64,000 nt of DNA. Origin: an uncultured bacterium (lineage in GTDB: Bacteria > Cyanobacteriota > Vampirovibrionia > Gastranaerophilales > Gastranaerophilaceae). Location: positions 1-64,000 of the forward strand of contig URPS01000002.1 of NCBI GenBank assembly GCA_900549855.1, read 5' to 3'. The notes under the pieces were generated by a model, which made no database searches, was not told the origin of the DNA, and saw nothing but the letters and a program-made list of their open reading frames with translations. Shown here piece by piece: positions 54,095-61,935 of this stretch (positions are counted from its first letter, which is position 1; every line of letters starts with the position of its first letter). The position numbers and the translations under genes were made by a program.

Positions 54095-54988
54095 TTACAC
54101 TCCAGTAGCAATCAAGTCCGGATGTTCAATTACAGTACGGACATAATTGTAATATTCGTTTTTGTAACCGTATTTTTCAATTTTATTCAAAAGTTCTTCT
54201 TTTGAGATAAAACCTTGATTATATGCAATTTCTTCTAGGCAAGATATTTTAACACCTTTGTTTAATTCCATCGTTTGGACAAACAAACTGGCTTGCAACA
54301 TAGAATCATGCGTTCCTGTATCAAGCCAAGCAAAACCTCTGCCAAGAATTTCAACATTAAGTTCGCCTTTTTCAAGATACATTTTATTAAGGTCAGTAAT
54401 TTCCAATTCACCACGTTTAGATGGCTTAATAAGTTTTGCATAATCACAAACCTTATTATCATAAAAATATAAACCTGTTACTGCATAATTTGATTTTGGA
54501 TTAACAGGCTTTTCTTCTAAAGAAATAGCTTTATTGTTACTATCAAATTCAACAACACCAAATCTTTCCGGATCTTTTACCGTATACCCAAAAACAGTAG
54601 CGCCGCAATGTTTCTTTAGCGCATCTTTCATAATTGTAGAAAAACCATGACCGTGGAAAATATTGTCACCAAGAATCAAAGCAACATCTTCACCATTAAT
54701 AAAATCTTCCGCAATTAAAAATGCATCCGCTATACCTCTTTGTACATATTGGATACGATATTGCAAATTCAAACCATATTGAGAACCATCACCCAATAAT
54801 TTTATAAAATTATCATAGTCTGATTCGTTGGTAATAATCAAAATATCCTTAATCCCTGCAAGCATAAGTGTTGATAGCGGATAATAAATCATTGGTTTAT
54901 CGTAAATAGGAAGTAATATTTTAGATATTGGCTGTGATGCCGGATATAATCTTGTTCCTGCGCCTCCTGCTAAAACGATACCTTTCAT
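54095..54988 (-). CDS. rfbA: Glucose-1-phosphate thymidylyltransferase
   Basis: 297 residues. The pyrophosphorylase signature GGAGTRLYPAS lacks one Ser seen in many (GGSGTRL) but is otherwise typical. KILLPIYDKPMIYYPLSTL, GDGSQYGLNL, LGDNIFHG and EEKPVNPKSNYAVTGLYFYD are those of RfbA. It makes dTDP-glucose from dTTP and glucose 1-phosphate for surface glycans. AGGAGG lies just before the ATG. It is the second gene after a thioredoxin-like gene, 8 nt apart. No other rml genes are present. Confidence 0.96.
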   Translation of the reverse strand: MKGIVLAGGAGTRLYPASQPISKILLPIYDKPMIYYPLSTLMLAGIKDILIITNESDYDNFIKLLGDGSQYGLNLQYRIQYVQRGIADAFLIAEDFINGEDVALILGDNIFHGHGFSTIMKDALKKHCGATVFGYTVKDPERFGVVEFDSNNKAISLEEKPVNPKSNYAVTGLYFYDNKVCDYAKLIKPSKRGELEITDLNKMYLEKGELNVEILGRGFAWLDTGTHDSMLQASLFVQTMELNKGVKISCLEEIAYNQGFISKEELLNKIEKYGYKNEYYNYVRTVIEHPDLIATGV

Positions 54989-54996
54989 ATTTCCTC

Positions 54997-55368
54997 CTAA
55001 CTTCTAAATCTCTTCATTTCTGTTTCTGTACACACAGTATCCATCAAACAGTCCGGCAAAATTTGCATTGCTTTATGCTTTTTACCGTTTATCATAACTA
55101 CATAAGGGACATAGCCCCCTCTATATTCATACATTAACTTTCGTCCATAATTTGTAGAAGCATTTTCTTTTATAAACGCAAATTCACCATTATGCGACTT
55201 AATTAATTCATTATACTTCGGTGAATATATTTTACAATATTTGCAATCCGGAGTATACAAATATAAAAATACATTGTGACCTTTATTGATTGCGTTTTCA
55301 ACTTCTCCCGCAAATGACGGAAGAATAAAAAATGCTGATAAAATTAATAATAAACCCTTCTTAATCAT
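54997..55368 (-). CDS. Exported thioredoxin-fold protein
   Basis: 123 residues from the ATG at 55368, because a -10 box lies directly before it and the signal peptide (KKGLLLILSAFFILPSFA) begins there; a longer reading to 55404 adds 12 residues. The redox motif is TPDCKYCKIYS (CxxC). YVPYVVMING holds the cis-Pro region. It should work in disulphide chemistry in the periplasm. The last two Cys (DCLMDTVC) may form a second pair. Confidence 0.8.
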   Translation of the reverse strand: MIKKGLLLILSAFFILPSFAGEVENAINKGHNVFLYLYTPDCKYCKIYSPKYNELIKSHNGEFAFIKENASTNYGRKLMYEYRGGYVPYVVMINGKKHKAMQILPDCLMDTVCTETEMKRFRS

Positions 55369-55375
55369 AACACTG

Positions 55376-55404
55376 ATGATATCATTATTATAAACCATTT
55401 TCAA
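55376..55404 (-). promoter_or_regulatory. Promoter with extended -10, 7 nt before the ATG
   Basis: Minus strand: TTGAAA, 17-nt spacer, TGATATCAT with TATCAT at 55381-55376, then 7 nt to the ATG at 55368. It supports the shorter start and a leaderless mRNA. Confidence 0.55.
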
Positions 55405-55433
55405 TAGGTAATAAATTTATATCCGACTAAATG

Positions 55434-55461
55434 TTGACTTTTGTATTCCAATCATTAAATT
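55434..55461 (+). promoter_or_regulatory. Promoter with -10 box 6 nt before the ATG
   Basis: TTGACT (55434-55439), 16-nt spacer, TAAATT (55456-55461), then TAGGAT and the ATG at 55468. A leaderless start is predicted, though AGGA close to the ATG could be read as a very tight ribosome site. Confidence 0.5.
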
Positions 55462-55467
55462 TAGGAT

Positions 55468-56448
55468 ATGACTAAAGATTATTATAAAATTTTAGATATT
55501 GAAGAATTCTCTACGCAAGATGAAATTAAATGCGCATACAGAAAACTTGCTCGTAAATGGCACCCCGATGTAGCAGGCAACACTCCGGATATTATTGCTA
55601 AGTTTAAAGAAATTAATGAAGCTTACGAAATTCTTTCAAATTCTGTCAAAAAAACGGATTATGATAAAGCTAGAAAATTTTATAATTACAGTAGTCAACA
55701 AACAAAAACTGCTGAAAAAAGTTCAACTTATAACAAAAATACAACAAATCCTAATTTTAAAGAAACACAACACGAAAAGAAAACCGGTACTTTTAATTGG
55801 GAAGATTTTTTTAAGCCTAAAAAAGAGATTAAAACACCAAAACGTGGAGAAGATATTTTTTCTGATGTCGAAATTTCTGTATTTGAAGCTATTAGTGGAA
55901 CTACAAAAGTTATCAATATGCTTCAAACAGAAGTCTGTCCAAGTTGTGGCGGAAGAAAATTTGTAAATGGTAATAAATGTTCTTATTGTAAGGGAAAAGG
56001 GGATATTTCCACTTACAAAAGATTTAGTGTGAAGATTCCTGCCGGAATTAAGGATGGCTCAAAAATAAGATTGGCGGAAGAAGGTGAAAAGGGAAAAAAT
56101 GGTGGCCGCAATGGCGATTTATATTTAACAATTCATATTAGAGAACCGCAAAACTACAAAACAGATGGTCTAAATATCTTAAAAAATATTCCGATTACAC
56201 CATACGAAGCCGTTTTGGGTGCAGAAATTACAATTTCTACTTTGATTGGTAACATATCTTTAAAAATTGCACCAAACACAAAAAACGGACAAAAAATCCG
56301 TCTTTCCGGTTGCGGAATTAAACAAAATGACAAAATTGGTGATATGATAGTAACTGTAGAAATTCAAATTCCTCATGATTTGTCTGTAGAAGAAATTGAT
56401 TTATATAAAAAATTACAGGAATTGCGAGGTGGAAAAAGGGTATTTTAA
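55468..56448 (+). CDS. DnaJ-type cochaperone with a single zinc site
   Basis: 326 residues. The J domain is residues 1-70 (DYYKILDIEEFSTQDEIK, HPD in WHPDV). A linker follows, then a zinc region with only two of the usual four motifs, CPSCGG and CSYCKGKG (about 154-172), and the C-terminal substrate-binding domains (IPAGIKDGSKIRL, GDLYLTIHI). It should stimulate DnaK. Canonical DnaJ has two zinc sites; here one has been lost. It forms an operon with queE. Confidence 0.9.
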   Translation: MTKDYYKILDIEEFSTQDEIKCAYRKLARKWHPDVAGNTPDIIAKFKEINEAYEILSNSVKKTDYDKARKFYNYSSQQTKTAEKSSTYNKNTTNPNFKETQHEKKTGTFNWEDFFKPKKEIKTPKRGEDIFSDVEISVFEAISGTTKVINMLQTEVCPSCGGRKFVNGNKCSYCKGKGDISTYKRFSVKIPAGIKDGSKIRLAEEGEKGKNGGRNGDLYLTIHIREPQNYKTDGLNILKNIPITPYEAVLGAEITISTLIGNISLKIAPNTKNGQKIRLSGCGIKQNDKIGDMIVTVEIQIPHDLSVEEIDLYKKLQELRGGKRVF

Positions 56449-56454
56449 TTAATA

Positions 56455-57117
56455 ATGGAAACTAATATAAAAGAAATTTTCGCATCAATCCAAGGTGAAG
56501 GACCTTATATCGGATATAAACAATTGTTTGTAAGATTTTGCGGATGTAATCTTAATTGCAATTATTGTGATACAGAATTTGGAGCGAGTGAGTCTGAAAA
56601 ATATTCGGCAGAAGAATTGGCAAATATTATAAAAGAAAATTTAGATTGTCATTCTGTATCATTAACCGGCGGAGAGCCACTTTTAAATGTGAAATTTTTA
56701 AAAGAATTTTTGCCAAAATGTGAACTTCCTATATACTTAGAAACAAATGGAACTCTTTATGGTGAACTTGCGGAGGTTATTGATTTTGTAACTTATGTTT
56801 CTGCTGATATAAAACTTCCAAGTTGCACCGGATTAAAGCCTTTGTGGGCTGAACATGACAAGTTTTTTAATATTGCTTCAAAAAAAAATCTTTTTGCAAA
56901 AGTTGTATTTGGCAAAGATGTAACTGATGATGAAATAAAGCAGGCTTGTGAGCTTTGCAAAAAATATGATATAGAACTTATTCTTCAGCCTAAAATGAAT
57001 GGCATTATGCCGGAAGTTAAATCAGATTTTATGGAGAAAGTTTTGAATGAGGCTTTAAAATATTACAAAAAAGTTCGATTGATTCCGCAAGTACATAAGT
57101 TTATTAATGTACAGTAA
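56455..57117 (+). CDS. queE: 7-carboxy-7-deazaguanine synthase
   Basis: 220 residues. Radical SAM motif CNLNCNYC (CxxxCxxC) preceded by FASIQGEGPYIGYKQLFVRFCG (broken here for length at FVRFCG), typical of QueE. SLTGGEPLLN is the GGE motif. It makes 7-carboxy-7-deazaguanine for queuosine in tRNA. The start is 6 nt after the dnaJ-like gene. Confidence 0.93.
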   Translation: METNIKEIFASIQGEGPYIGYKQLFVRFCGCNLNCNYCDTEFGASESEKYSAEELANIIKENLDCHSVSLTGGEPLLNVKFLKEFLPKCELPIYLETNGTLYGELAEVIDFVTYVSADIKLPSCTGLKPLWAEHDKFFNIASKKNLFAKVVFGKDVTDDEIKQACELCKKYDIELILQPKMNGIMPEVKSDFMEKVLNEALKYYKKVRLIPQVHKFINVQ

Positions 57118-57162
57118 AAAAATGTTTTTCTTTTCTAAGCTAGACCAAAGTAAAATTTTTGA

Positions 57163-57168
57163 TATAAT
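57163..57168 (+). promoter_or_regulatory. Extended -10 box 6 nt before purB
   Basis: TGATATAAT (perfect TATAAT at 57163-57168), then AGATTT and the ATG at 57175. No Shine-Dalgarno. The clearest leaderless-type start in the window. Confidence 0.65.
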
Positions 57169-57174
57169 AGATTT

Positions 57175-58461
57175 ATGATTGATAGATATTCACGTGAAGA
57201 AATTAAAAAGATTTGGGATTTAGAACAAAAGTTTAGCTACTATTTAAAAGTAGAACTTGCTGTATGCGAAGCGTATTGTAAATTAGGGATTATTCCACAA
57301 ACATCACTGGATGAAATAAAGAAGAAAGCATCATTCTCTTTAGAACGAATCGCAGAGGTAGAAAGAGAAGTTAAGCATGATGTAATTGCATTTTTAACCT
57401 CAGTAAATGAATCTGTTGGTGCTGATAATGCAAAATATATTCACCTTGGGTTAACAAGTTCTGATGTGATTGATACAGCTTTTGCGCTACAGATTGCAGA
57501 CAGTTCGAAAATTGTTTTATCGGATTTAGATGAATTAATTGCGGTTGTAAAAGAAAAAGCTTTTAAATACAAAGACACTGTATGTATAGGACGCTCGCAT
57601 GGTGTTCATGCAGAGGTTATGACATTTGGATTTAAGCTACTTAATTGGCTTGATGCCTTAGAAAGAGCAAAAAACAGTTTTGAATATGCGCTGGATGAAA
57701 TTATGGTAGGACAGATTTCCGGTCCTGTCGGGACATACAGTAATGTGCCACCGGAAGTTGAAGAAATTACTTGCAAAGAATTGAATTTAAAGCCGGCAAA
57801 AATTTCTACTCAAATTATTTCAAGAGATAGACATGCAAAGTTTATGGCAGAATTAGCACTAATTGCAAGCCTAATTGAACAATTTGCAACAGAAATCAGA
57901 CATTTACAAAAAACAGAAGTTAGAGAAGTCGAAGAAGGCTTTGCTGTTGGGCAAAAAGGGTCTTCTGCAATGCCGCACAAAAAGAATCCTGTTTTATGCG
58001 AAAACTTGTGTGGATTATCTAGAGTTATTCGTTCAAATATGATTGCAGCTTTTGAGGACATAAACCTTTGGCATGAAAGAGATATTTCGCATAGCTCAAC
58101 AGAGAGAATTATATTTCCTGATTCGCTGATTTTGGCAGATTTTATGTTGCATAGATTCACAGGTGTAATGAAGAATCTGGTTATACACGAAGATAACATG
58201 TTAAAGGACACTAAACTCTATGGCGGTGTAATTTTTTCACAGAAAATTATGCTTAAATTAGTAGAAGAAAAAGGATATACAAGAGAAGAAGCGTATAAAC
58301 TTGTACAAAAACATGCTCTTAGTGCACTTAACGGTGGAAATTTCAAAGAAGAATTGAAAGCAGATAAAGATGTCGCATTGACAGAAGAAGAGTTGGAAGA
58401 ATGCTTTAGTACTTCTGCTTATTTAACTAATATTCCTAAGATATTTAAAAGGTTTGAGTAG
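57175..58461 (+). CDS. purB: Adenylosuccinate lyase
   Basis: 428 residues, normal length. Begins MIDRYSREEIKKIWDLEQKF. The HLGLTSSDVIDTA block, RSHGVHAEVMTFGFK (catalytic His) and GSSAMPHKKNP (about 261-271) mark the fumarase/PurB superfamily and this branch. It acts twice in purine synthesis. Confidence 0.97.
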   Translation: MIDRYSREEIKKIWDLEQKFSYYLKVELAVCEAYCKLGIIPQTSLDEIKKKASFSLERIAEVEREVKHDVIAFLTSVNESVGADNAKYIHLGLTSSDVIDTAFALQIADSSKIVLSDLDELIAVVKEKAFKYKDTVCIGRSHGVHAEVMTFGFKLLNWLDALERAKNSFEYALDEIMVGQISGPVGTYSNVPPEVEEITCKELNLKPAKISTQIISRDRHAKFMAELALIASLIEQFATEIRHLQKTEVREVEEGFAVGQKGSSAMPHKKNPVLCENLCGLSRVIRSNMIAAFEDINLWHERDISHSSTERIIFPDSLILADFMLHRFTGVMKNLVIHEDNMLKDTKLYGGVIFSQKIMLKLVEEKGYTREEAYKLVQKHALSALNGGNFKEELKADKDVALTEEELEECFSTSAYLTNIPKIFKRFE

Positions 58462-58565
58462 GTTGAAGATTTTGGTTTCTTCACTTCTTAGCGAAGGGAA
58501 GGCTAGGGAATACGTTAAACTTAGTGCTAGATACTGACTGTTTTAAAACAATTAGTAATTTTAAC

Positions 58566-58711
58566 TACCATAGTGCCGTCATTGCGAGAAAATTGAGATT
58601 TCCGGTTCATAGTTTGGCAAAAATTTCTGAAAATTTTCGTGGCAATCTATAATTATCGTTTAACTGGATTACTTCGTCACTAACGTTCCTCGTAATGACG
58701 GCATTATGGTA
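58566..58711. repeat. Interspersed inverted-end repeat, copy 3, best preserved
   Basis: 146 bp. The outer 23 bp at each end are inverted copies with two mismatches (TACCATAGTGCCGTC and onward). The inside matches the copy at 50256 almost throughout. It has the size and shape of a non-autonomous mobile element (MITE). Confidence 0.85.
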
Positions 58712-58897
58712 AGTGTAACTACTAACTGTTTTAAAACAATTTTCAATTTTTGACTCATAAAATCTCTCTCTATAATAAATTAGCCCCCACCCTTCCCTCT
58801 CTGTCACTAACGTGACATCTCTCCCACTCAATGGATGCTGCGGGAGAGAATTAAGTTTTAGAAGTGTCTGTACCTCCCCCGAGGAGATGGAATGCGC

Positions 58898-59197
58898 CGA
58901 ACCTGTAGTCCCACTTCTAAGCAGAACCAGTAGTTATGATATCATCCTGTAGTTTACACCAAGAAGCTGACCATATGTCTACGTACGGTGGAAATATACA
59001 TTAATCCAGTAGTCTCACCAATGAGGCGGAGTTAGTAGTTATGATATCATCCAGTAATTTACACCAAGAAGCCGACCATATGTCTACGTACGGTGGAAAT
59101 ATACATTAATCCGGTAATCTCACCAATGAGGCGGAGTTAGTAGTTATGATATCATCCTGTAGTTTACACCAAGAAGCCGACCATATGTCTACGTACG
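58898..59197. repeat. 105-bp tandem repeat, about 2.5 to 3 copies
   Basis: GTTATGATATCATCC occurs at 58933, 59038 and 59143, exactly 105 bp apart, and the bases between are nearly identical (TTTACACCAAGAAG, CCATATGTCTACGTACG, GGTGGAAATATACATTAATCC, CTCACCAATGAGGCGGAG). A weak earlier partial copy may begin near 58898. The last copy breaks off at 59197. No open frame runs through it. Each unit holds several small palindromes (ATGATATCAT, CATATG, TACGTA). Confidence 0.9.
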
Positions 59198-59226
59198 TAG
59201 TACCTACGTGCGTAGCACAAAAAAAA

Positions 59227-59245
59227 AGAGTCTTTGTATGACTCT
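59227..59245 (-). terminator. Minus-strand Rho-independent terminator without an obvious gene
   Basis: On the minus strand AGAGTC, 7-nt loop, GACTCT and then a run of eight Ts (complement of 59219-59226). It lies downstream of no annotated minus-strand gene closer than the emrB gene at 60394. Confidence 0.65.
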
Positions 59246-59433
59246 AAAAACTTTAATGTGTGAAGTGTAGTATATAATTTAGATTGAAAATATTTTAATA
59301 TCTCATATATATAAAAAGTATTTTTGGATTAAATAATTGATTGATAAAGTTGTAATTGTAACAAAACTTTACAAAACACGTTCAAATTTGTTTGTTTAGC
59401 ATAATTCTAGAGTTATAATTTTAATCTTTATGT

Positions 59434-59439
59434 TAATAT
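59434..59439 (+). promoter_or_regulatory. Extended -10 box 6 nt before the UXS gene
   Basis: TGTTAATAT with TAATAT at 59434-59439 ends 6 nt before the ATG at 59446. A second TATAAT lies at 59414. No Shine-Dalgarno site is seen. Confidence 0.45.
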
Positions 59440-59445
59440 AAAAAT

Positions 59446-60384
59446 ATGGAGAGAATATTAGTAACAGGTGGTGCCGGATTTATCGGTTCACATTTATGTA
59501 AAAGGCTTTTGGATGATGGTAATCAAGTAATTTGCTTGGACAATTTTTTTACGGGTGTTAGGTCTAATGTAGAGAGATTACAAGCAAACCCGAATTTTGA
59601 ACTTGTTGAACACGATATTACACAACCATTTGAGGCTGATGTTACGCAGATTTACAATTTAGCATGTCCTGCAAGTCCGCCACATTATCAATTTAACCCG
59701 ATTAAGACGCTCAAAACTTCAGTTTTGGGAATGATGAATGTTTTGGAGCTGGCACACAAGTGTAATGCAAAGGTTTTGCAAGCGTCTACGAGTGAAATAT
59801 ATGGTGATCCGCTTATGCACCCGCAAATAGAATCTTATTGGGGGAATGTTAATCCTATCGGAATCAGAAGTTGTTATGATGAGGGGAAACGTTGCGCAGA
59901 AACAATGATGATGGACTATCACCGTCAGTATGGTGTAAAGATAAAAATTGTTAGAATTTTTAATACGTACGGTCCATTGATGTTACCGAATGACGGACGA
60001 GTTGTTTCAAATTTCATTATACAAGCATTGAAAAATCAAGATATAACTATTTATGGGGAAGGAAAACAAACTCGCTCATTCTGCTATGTGGATGATTTGA
60101 TTGAAGGTTTTATTAGAATGATGACTTCTGATTTAACGGGTCCTGTTAATCTTGGCAATCCGTCAGAACGTACAATTTTAGATTTGGCTAAATTGATAAT
60201 ATCAATGACTAATTCTAATTCAAAACTAATATTCAAACCGTTACCTTCTGATGACCCTATTAAGCGCCGTCCCGACATTTCACTTGCTAAAAGAGAATTG
60301 GATTGGGAACCTAAAGTTGACATAGAATGTGGTTTAGCTAAAACTATAGACTATTTTAATCAGCTAAATGCAGTCAAGTGTTAA
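59446..60384 (+). CDS. uxs: UDP-glucuronate decarboxylase
   Basis: 312 residues. Extended SDR: TGGAGFIGSHLCKRLL, CPASPPHYQFNPIKT (the UXS block), ASTSEIYGDP, SCYDEGKR (YxxxK) and RIFNTYGPLM. It makes UDP-xylose from UDP-glucuronate for glycans. It is monocistronic; the next gene is convergent, 9 nt away. Confidence 0.93.
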   Translation: MERILVTGGAGFIGSHLCKRLLDDGNQVICLDNFFTGVRSNVERLQANPNFELVEHDITQPFEADVTQIYNLACPASPPHYQFNPIKTLKTSVLGMMNVLELAHKCNAKVLQASTSEIYGDPLMHPQIESYWGNVNPIGIRSCYDEGKRCAETMMMDYHRQYGVKIKIVRIFNTYGPLMLPNDGRVVSNFIIQALKNQDITIYGEGKQTRSFCYVDDLIEGFIRMMTSDLTGPVNLGNPSERTILDLAKLIISMTNSNSKLIFKPLPSDDPIKRRPDISLAKRELDWEPKVDIECGLAKTIDYFNQLNAVKC

Positions 60385-60393
60385 AATATATAC

Positions 60394-61935
60394 TTAAGCA
60401 GATTGTTTTTTCTTTTTTGTTTGTTTATTTTTCAAGAGCATTACAAGGAAAATTGCAACAATCATTAAAAGAGCAAGAACTGTGAATATATCAAAAAATG
60501 CAGCAAGTCGTGCTTGTGCAAGTAATTGTTTGTAGAGTATACCATTAGCTTTCTTTGAAGCAACTACAGTTGGATAATACCTCATAAATTTATGTTGAAG
60601 AGCGTTAAACTTATATAAAAACATGGGGTTGTGTGGAGAAAGATTTGCAACAAAGTAATTTTGGTAAACTTGTGACACTCGAGCAATAAAAGTTGATGAT
60701 ACAGAAGTTGCCATTGCTGTTAAGATATTTTTAAATAATGCATGAAGAGCAGCAGCATCTGCGTTCTTACTAGAAGGAAGTGTTTGGAAAGAAAGTGCTG
60801 TAATTGGTACAAACGCTGTTGGAACACCGATACATAAAAGTAAGTTTGGTAAAATTATACTTTCCATAGAAGAAGTTGGATTCATTTGAGTCAACATCAA
60901 AAGAGAAATTGCAATAATAACAAAGCCGATGGACGCCAGCAATTTACCTTCCACATACTTAGAAACTTCGCCCATTACAATCAAACCTATAAGGCACACT
61001 ATTGCTCGAGGAAACATCAAAAGCCCTGACATAGACGGGCTGTATCCAACAAGACTTTGTACAAACATTGGAACAAGCAACAAAGTGGAATACAAAACTA
61101 CGTTAATAAAAGAGCTTGCAAAAGTTCCATATAAAAAATTTCTATCTTTAAATACACGAATATCAATAACAGGGTACTTGTATTCCAATTCCCAAACGTA
61201 GAAAAATACAAACGCAAATATACAGACACCGGTTGTCCAGCAAATCCAAGTTTCATCAAACCAGTTATATTGTTGACCTTTATCAAGAATAACCTGCATG
61301 CAGCCCATTGCAATTACAATTGATAAATAACCAATAATATCAAACTTCTTGTTATACTTTAGTTTTGCAGGTTCTTCATCTGCCATAAATAATTTAATCA
61401 AAAGCAATGATAATATGCAGAGCGGAATGTTTATTATAAAAATCCATTGCCAAGAATAATTATCAGTTAAATAACCTCCGATAAACGGTCCGGCGAGCGG
61501 CGAAAACATTGCTGCTACACCAAATAATCCCATAGCTATACCTCGCTGTTCCGGAGGAAAAACTTCTAATAAAACAGCTTGACATAGAGGCAAAATACAT
61601 CCGCTTCCTATACCTTGAACAATTCTAGCGCCAATCAATGCTTGTAGATTAGGAGCTAAAATACAAAGCAGGCAACCGATAGCAAATACAATAATACTGT
61701 ATATAAAAAGGAGCTTTTTACCTATTAATCGCACTAAATACCCTGTTACCGGTAACATAAGTCCACCGGAAATGATATAGCAGGTGATTACGGTATTCGC
61801 TTCATATTGAGTTGCACCATAAAAACCGGCAATGTGCGGTTGACTAACGTTTGTACCGGAAGATGCTGCCAGTGCTAGAAATGATGGTAACAAAACTGCT
61901 AATGCTATTATAAATGGGTTAGTTTTCTTTTCCAT
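60394..61935 (-). CDS. emrB: DHA2-type multidrug efflux permease (EmrB-like)
   Basis: 513 residues with about 14 hydrophobic segments, the DHA2 family layout. Motif GARIVQGIGSGCILPL and the antiporter motif GPFIGGYLTDNYSWQWIF (motif C) are typical. It should use proton exchange to drive export. It overlaps the end of emrA by 17 nt. The tail is Lys/Gln-rich. Confidence 0.93.
   Translation of the reverse strand: MEKKTNPFIIALAVLLPSFLALAASSGTNVSQPHIAGFYGATQYEANTVITCYIISGGLMLPVTGYLVRLIGKKLLFIYSIIVFAIGCLLCILAPNLQALIGARIVQGIGSGCILPLCQAVLLEVFPPEQRGIAMGLFGVAAMFSPLAGPFIGGYLTDNYSWQWIFIINIPLCILSLLLIKLFMADEEPAKLKYNKKFDIIGYLSIVIAMGCMQVILDKGQQYNWFDETWICWTTGVCIFAFVFFYVWELEYKYPVIDIRVFKDRNFLYGTFASSFINVVLYSTLLLVPMFVQSLVGYSPSMSGLLMFPRAIVCLIGLIVMGEVSKYVEGKLLASIGFVIIAISLLMLTQMNPTSSMESIILPNLLLCIGVPTAFVPITALSFQTLPSSKNADAAALHALFKNILTAMATSVSSTFIARVSQVYQNYFVANLSPHNPMFLYKFNALQHKFMRYYPTVVASKKANGILYKQLLAQARLAAFFDIFTVLALLMIVAIFLVMLLKNKQTKKKKQSA

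Larger units (their letters stand above)
58462..59445. other. Repeat-filled intergenic region
   Basis: About 980 bp with no supported gene. From left to right: a CTTCACTTC...GAAGGGAAGG segment (58480-58512), the inverted-end repeat (58566-58711), a CCCTTCCCTCTC...GGGAGAGAAT segment (58790-58850), a TTAGAAGTG...CACTTCTAA inverted pair (about 58856-58918), a 105-bp tandem repeat (58898-59197), and a minus-strand terminator (59227-59245). The last 200 bp are AT-rich promoter DNA. Confidence 0.6.

Noticed and set aside
58898..59197. CRISPR array
   Set aside because: The repeat unit is 105 bp and directly tandem with no variable spacers; there are no cas genes.
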